Part shown: positions 60,264-64,000 of the stretch, piece after piece
Numbering within the stretch: the stretch's first letter is position 1
Layout: the number at the start of each line of letters is the position of its first letter
From: CAZHRK01 sp964534555
GTDB taxonomy: Bacteria > Babelota > Babeliae > Babelales > RVW-14
Reading direction: 5' to 3'
NCBI GenBank assembly: GCA_964534555.1
Contig: CAZHRK010000002.1
Span: forward strand, 124,001 to 188,000
Length of the DNA: 64,000 bases
Made by a program: the position numbers and the translations under genes
Notes under the pieces: model-generated
Database searches by the model: none
The model's input: the letters and a program-made list of their open reading frames with translations, nothing else
What the model was told of the DNA's origin: nothing

Positions 60264-61460
60264 TCATCGACTGCGATGATCATATTTAAACACGTTAACG
60301 CAGCGAAAGAGCGTGCATACATCACCCTCGCAGAGCTCTTTGGGTGCGGGGGGAAAAGGATTTGTTTTTTCTGTTGTTTGTAAAATTCGTCTATCAAGTG
60401 CTTGAGATCCTGTTGACTTAAGAAGCCGCACCTCAAGGAATTTCCCGTGCCGAGTGATATCGAATTCTATAATTGCATCACCTTCTTCGTTTTCAGGTTC
60501 CCATTTTTCTAATCTGGCAAAGTATTTTTTCCATGTTGCTTGTAAGCACCAATTTACTTTTGCTTCGTATTGCGCAACCTTCATCTCTTCAACAGATGCA
60601 CGGAGTCCTTCTTGTCCATCTTGATCAATCGGATCATCGCCTTCTTCGCCATGAATTTTTTCGATATATCCTTTTGTTAAGGCGATAATATTTTTTGTCT
60701 GATTTTTTCCAGAGTAGCCGCGCACCCGATTAAAGGCTTTTTGCTCGATATCTTTTTTTAATATGCTTTTTCTTAGTGATGCCAGGCTTCCACCGTTCTC
60801 AAGCGCCTGCTGATAAGCTCTGATTTTTTCTATTTTATTTGAGAGCTCTTCTTCTTTGCTGAGCAGTGAGCTTTGTTGCGGTGTGATTGAGCTCAGCATA
60901 CTTGTTGCTGGAAGTTGTGTTACAACTGTTTGCGTGTTGGGCTGAGTCGGTTCTGCTGCTGTGTCTTGTATTTGGTCTGCTGCATGAGTTGGCTCTAGTG
61001 ACTGTTTGTGTAATGAATCATCTTGCAACGTATCTTTGCTGACGGTTTCATTTTCGCTTGTAGCGCTTGATGTTACGGGTGTATCACTAGGGCCAGCGTG
61101 CGCACTGCGTGAGCCACCAATCGTTCCGTCTGTTCCTTCAGGAATCACAAGTGTCTTTGCTGTCTCTGGCTGTTTTTCAAAAAGTACCCATCCAAACGAG
61201 CTTTTAGGAGCTCTCATTTTTGCTTTTATTTTGGGTTTCTTATCAATGTGCGCAAGTTGCTCTTTAAGATCTGCAGTTGTTTTTTGCAGCTGCTCTGTGC
61301 TCAAAATAGCTGGTGTTATGCTTTTAAGCGTTTGCTTGAATAGCTGTCTGAATGATGCATTAAAAAAAAAGTAAGAAATAATACCATGCAGCACGATAGA
61401 TACTGCTAGCGCAATCACTAGATATTTTTTGCGGTTCTTGTTATTTACAGCCACAATCAC
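60264..61460 (-). CDS. TonB/TolA-like periplasmic-spanning protein
   Basis: The 398-residue protein has one N-terminal membrane anchor (VIALAVSIVLHGIISYFFF), a long Pro/Thr/Gln-rich and charged region, and a C-terminal domain of TonB type (EEGDAIIEFDITRHGKFLEVRLLKSTG, then KTNPFPPAP). It would link the inner membrane to outer-membrane partners, supporting a diderm envelope. The GTG at 61460 is only two bases from GGGAG, so a GTG at 61454 may be the real start. ExbB/TolQ and ExbD/TolR are not in the window. Confidence 0.7.
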   Translation of the reverse strand: MIVAVNNKNRKKYLVIALAVSIVLHGIISYFFFNASFRQLFKQTLKSITPAILSTEQLQKTTADLKEQLAHIDKKPKIKAKMRAPKSSFGWVLFEKQPETAKTLVIPEGTDGTIGGSRSAHAGPSDTPVTSSATSENETVSKDTLQDDSLHKQSLEPTHAADQIQDTAAEPTQPNTQTVVTQLPATSMLSSITPQQSSLLSKEEELSNKIEKIRAYQQALENGGSLASLRKSILKKDIEQKAFNRVRGYSGKNQTKNIIALTKGYIEKIHGEEGDDPIDQDGQEGLRASVEEMKVAQYEAKVNWCLQATWKKYFARLEKWEPENEEGDAIIEFDITRHGKFLEVRLLKSTGSQALDRRILQTTEKTNPFPPAPKELCEGDVCTLFRCVNVFKYDHRSR

Positions 61461-61507
61461 AGCTCCCTTTTATTGCAGTGTACAAAAAAGTCTGTGAGAA
61501 GTGTATC

Positions 61508-62491
61508 TTACGTCACTCTTTGAAAAAAGAACGTTTGGCCTCGCTTGACTAAGTGGCTGTTTTGGCCAATTGCATGACTACCGCCGTTTTCATGGTTAAG
61601 GAAGCGCACTATTTCATTAATGTACGCGTGTGATGGTTGTACACCTGGTTTGTTTTTTTCTACAAGCCGATGAATGATAGCGCGCTGGCGGGTATCGTGT
61701 AATGTTTTGAAAAGCGCTAAATTATATATTCCCTCGCCTTGGGCGTGTTCAAGCGTTTTAATATCTGCATCTATGTAGTGAGTAAGCAGCAGGCTGTCTT
61801 GTCTCAGTTGTTTAATTGTTCGTATGATGCTCTGCGGCGTGCGATTGTCGATTGATTCAATCAGCGGCATTACTTTAAGCCTGATTGCATTGCGTAAAAA
61901 CTGTGTATTTTGGTTTGTGCTGTCTTCACGCCAAGTCAGATTATTTTTTTTAAGCCAGCTGATAATTTCATGTTTTGAATAATCAAGGAGCGGTCTGATT
62001 ATTCCTTCGGCGTCTGTAGCCATGCCTGCAAGCCCATGAACGCTGCTACCTCTCAAAAGTTTAATAAAGAAGGTTTCGCGCTGGTCGTCTGCGTGGTGTG
62101 CAAGCGCGATACAGTCAGCGCCGCAAATCGTCATCTGTTTGTGCAGGAACTCTCTGCGTATTCTGCGCGCCTGTTCTTCTGCAGAGCCATTATAGGTACT
62201 TGTGGATGCATATTCATCAGCAGTGCCTAACAAAAATTGAATACCCAGAGTGGCGCATAGATCTTGGCACCACGCTGCATCATCAGCCGCGTCAGTGCGC
62301 CACTGATGGTTTAAATGCGCAGCTGAAAGCGTAATTTTATTTTCTTGTGCAAGCGGTGCCAGTACATGCAGCAAAAAGACAGAGTCTGCACCGCCAGATA
62401 GCGCTAGCAAAATATGGGGAATTGGTTTATTGCTCGCTTTTTGCGCCAGCAAAAGTGTATCGGATGCAATTTTGTTAGCGTCAAACATCAT
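61508..62491 (-). CDS. tilS: tRNA(Ile)-lysidine synthetase
   Basis: TilS modifies C34 of the minor tRNA-Ile(CAU) to lysidine. The 327-residue protein has the PP-loop SGGADS (32-37), the AAHLNHQWR and LAHHADDQRETFFIKLLRGS motifs, and a shorter C-terminal region than E. coli TilS. The first ATG overlaps the stop of prfB (ATGATG). The enzyme is essential in most bacteria. The identification is confident. Confidence 0.92.
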   Translation of the reverse strand: MMFDANKIASDTLLLAQKASNKPIPHILLALSGGADSVFLLHVLAPLAQENKITLSAAHLNHQWRTDAADDAAWCQDLCATLGIQFLLGTADEYASTSTYNGSAEEQARRIRREFLHKQMTICGADCIALAHHADDQRETFFIKLLRGSSVHGLAGMATDAEGIIRPLLDYSKHEIISWLKKNNLTWREDSTNQNTQFLRNAIRLKVMPLIESIDNRTPQSIIRTIKQLRQDSLLLTHYIDADIKTLEHAQGEGIYNLALFKTLHDTRQRAIIHRLVEKNKPGVQPSHAYINEIVRFLNHENGGSHAIGQNSHLVKRGQTFFFQRVT

Positions 62492-63585
62492 ATATTTTGT
62501 TGTGAAAGCTCAAGCAGGTATTTTTCAATAAATGGCATAATATCGCCATCCAGGACGTCGTCAGGTTGGTGTGCTTCAAGGTCAGTGCGATGGTCTTTGA
62601 CCATCTTGTAAGGGTGAAGCACGTACGAACGAATTTGAGATCCCCATTCAATTTTCTTGCGCTCTGCCATTGATTCATCTCGTGCCTTGCGCTCTTCTTC
62701 CATTTTTTGCATTAAGCGTGCTTTAAGCATCTTCATTGCTGTTTGTTTGTTCTGCACTTGGGAGCGCTCGTTTTGGCATTGAACAACAATTCCTGTTGGC
62801 ATGTGGGTAATACGAATAGCTGATTCAGTCTTGTTGACGTGCTGCCCCCCAGCGCCACCTGCGCGGTAGGTATCAATTTTTAAATCATCTTCATTAATTT
62901 CAAGCACGCTGCTGTCGTCAAATTCAGGTGTTATAGTGACCCCAGCAAATGATGTATGTCTGCGCTTGTTTGCATCATATGGAGAGATGCGTACAAGTCT
63001 GTGGATTCCAAGCTCTGCTTTTAAGAATCCATAAGCATTTGTTCCTTTTACGTATAAAGTAGCTGACTTTATACCGGCACCTTCTCCTGCCTGATAATCA
63101 AGAACATCAACTTTAAAGCCTTCTCTCTCGCAAAAGCGCAGGTACATGCGCATGAGCATTTCTGCCCAATCTTGAGATTCTGTTCCACCTGCACCAGAGT
63201 TTATGTTCATAAAACAGTTGCTCGCGTCGTGCTCACCGTTAAGAAGAAATGAAAGTTTACAGCTTGTGATTGCTTTACACAGCGCAAAGACATCGCTGCG
63301 AATCTGCATAAGCTCTTGCTCATCAGACTCAAACATGCTGATAAGGTCAAGGTAGTTATCATAGTTGCTTGTAACTTTGCCATACGCTTCTATAAGAGAA
63401 CGGTATTTTCTATGTTCAGCAAGGATAGAGTCTCGCTTAGGATTTTTATAAAAGTCTTCAGCGTTTACTTGGGTATCAAGGAGCTGGAATTTATCAGGAA
63501 TGCCCGCTGATGCCCAAAAAGATCTAATTGCTTCAATATCAGTTTTTCGACTCTGAAGAGTCTCACGTAATTCTTCTGCTAGCAT
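62488..63585 (-). CDS. prfB: Peptide chain release factor 2
   Basis: RF2 ends translation at UGA and UAA codons. Starting at the ATG at 63585 the protein has 365 residues, the usual length; a TTG at 63654 would add 23 residues not seen in the family. The peptidyl-hydrolysis motif GGQ is present (GAGGQHVNKTESA), as is RRHTSF. The codon-recognition tripeptide, normally Ser-Pro-Phe, reads Ser-Pro-Tyr here (VRISPYDAN). The frame is continuous, so the usual programmed frameshift near codon 25 is absent. It overlaps tilS by four bases. Confidence 0.93.
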   Translation of the reverse strand: MLAEELRETLQSRKTDIEAIRSFWASAGIPDKFQLLDTQVNAEDFYKNPKRDSILAEHRKYRSLIEAYGKVTSNYDNYLDLISMFESDEQELMQIRSDVFALCKAITSCKLSFLLNGEHDASNCFMNINSGAGGTESQDWAEMLMRMYLRFCEREGFKVDVLDYQAGEGAGIKSATLYVKGTNAYGFLKAELGIHRLVRISPYDANKRRHTSFAGVTITPEFDDSSVLEINEDDLKIDTYRAGGAGGQHVNKTESAIRITHMPTGIVVQCQNERSQVQNKQTAMKMLKARLMQKMEEERKARDESMAERKKIEWGSQIRSYVLHPYKMVKDHRTDLEAHQPDDVLDGDIMPFIEKYLLELSQQNI

Positions 63586-63705
63586 GATCAGCTCTGACCG
63601 ATTTAAAGGTGAAACAGTACACGTAAGTATACGATGCTTAGCCGTTTGGCTCAACCTCTTAAATCTAAATAGAGAGAAATTATGAAAATAATAAGAAAAG
63701 GGATA

Positions 63706-63760
63706 GGGTGCCTTTTCGTTAGGAGAGTCGTTATCCTATTACAAAATAACGAAGGCACCC
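63706..63760 (-). terminator. Long-loop hairpin, candidate terminator
   Basis: GGGTGCC-TT-TTCGTTA pairs with TAACGAA-GGCACCC (14 pairs, two-base bulge) around a loop of about 26 bases. On the minus strand CCCTTTTCTT follows, so it could end the small-protein transcript from 63780. A small RNA is also possible. Confidence 0.45.
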
Positions 63761-63779
63761 ATTCGTTGTGTGGTACTTA

Positions 63780-63983
63780 TTAGACTTTAGGCCCTTTGTG
63801 GTGCTCATTGGTCACCGGCCAAATATGCTGTTTCTCGAAGTGTCCCTTTTTATGGATACCGCCATCTTGATGATGTGTTTGTGCAACTTTTCCTGCACTT
63901 TGCTTTGATCTGCCGTTGCTGCGACGTGTTGTTTTCTTCTTGCCCATTAAATAATTCAGCAGCTTTCGAATTCGAGCGATCAT
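63780..63983 (-). CDS. Small basic protein of unknown function
   Basis: The 67-residue protein is very basic and rich in Lys, Arg, His, Ser and Gln (GKKKTTRRSNGRSKQSAGK, then HHQDGGIHKKGH). An AAGGAT site lies six bases before the ATG at 63983. There is no signal peptide or known domain. Its composition suggests nucleic-acid binding, but this is a guess. It is followed by a long hairpin. Confidence 0.5.
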   Translation of the reverse strand: MIARIRKLLNYLMGKKKTTRRSNGRSKQSAGKVAQTHHQDGGIHKKGHFEKQHIWPVTNEHHKGPKV

Positions 63984-64000
63984 AGTGGTATCCTTGCGTT

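Noticed and set aside
1..64000. CRISPR array, IS element or integron
   Set aside because: No regularly spaced repeats, transposase, integrase or cas-like genes were seen anywhere in the window.

Overview
The window looks like chromosomal DNA of a small, AT-leaning, diderm, host-associated bacterium. The best guess is a member of Candidatus Dependentiae (TM6) or a similar obligate intracellular symbiont of protists. This rests on the mixture of genes, not on any marker comparison. A normal set of bacterial housekeeping genes, with peptidoglycan synthesis (murG, murJ, class A PBP), lipoprotein processing (lgt, a LolD-like ATPase) and a TonB-like protein, is interleaved with many unrecognised secreted proteins. 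Two of those carry a eukaryote-type RING-H2 zinc finger. The standard genetic code is used, with TGA as a real stop codon. Genes are closely packed, no gene-free stretch exceeds about 250 bases, and no IS element, prophage, CRISPR array or integrase was seen.

Layout. 1-6.1 kb (minus): dnaG (cut by the window edge), lgt, murG, a Nudix hydrolase, a TPR protein and a DciA-like protein. 6.2-10 kb (plus): an NhaC-type antiporter, then the two secreted RING-H2 proteins. 10-15.5 kb (minus): typA, rpsR, rpsF with a candidate S6:S18 leader, an S24-type repressor behind an unusual promoter/operator block, and an OPT-like transporter. 15.7-24.3 kb: a small membrane protein (plus), lon (minus), then a LolD-like ATPase, murJ, a class A PBP and two cysteine-rich exported proteins (plus). 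24.4-31.4 kb: alaS (minus), then four unrecognised exported proteins of which three look like diverged paralogues. 31.5-34.5 kb (plus): glycyl-tRNA synthetase, a DedA/VTT membrane protein and a DUF218-like secreted protein. 34.5-48.3 kb (minus): trhO, a DEAD-box helicase, rplU, nfo, a phosphohexomutase, three exported Ala/Pro-rich coiled-coil proteins, a flavin split-barrel protein, hemW, a DUF4381/DUF58 pair and serS.

48.5-56 kb (plus) is the most unusual region. It holds three paralogous PAPS-dependent sulfotransferases, a bifunctional ATP sulfurylase/APS kinase (PAPS synthetase) and two paralogous GT4-type glycosyltransferases. All six proteins begin with an N-terminal signal-peptide-like hydrophobic segment, although the known families are cytosolic. 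The order ST-ST-GT, ST-PAPS synthetase-GT suggests duplication of an ST-GT unit. The simplest reading is a dedicated sulfation and glycosylation module working outside the bacterial cytoplasm, in the envelope or in the host cell. Export is a prediction only.

56-64 kb (minus): dnaJ, a tRNA-Leu(CAG) with encoded CCA, a nucleotide-sugar epimerase and a UDP-galactopyranose-mutase-like flavoprotein (both plausible sugar-precursor enzymes for the cluster next to them), a small secreted protein, a TonB-like protein, tilS, prfB and a small basic protein.
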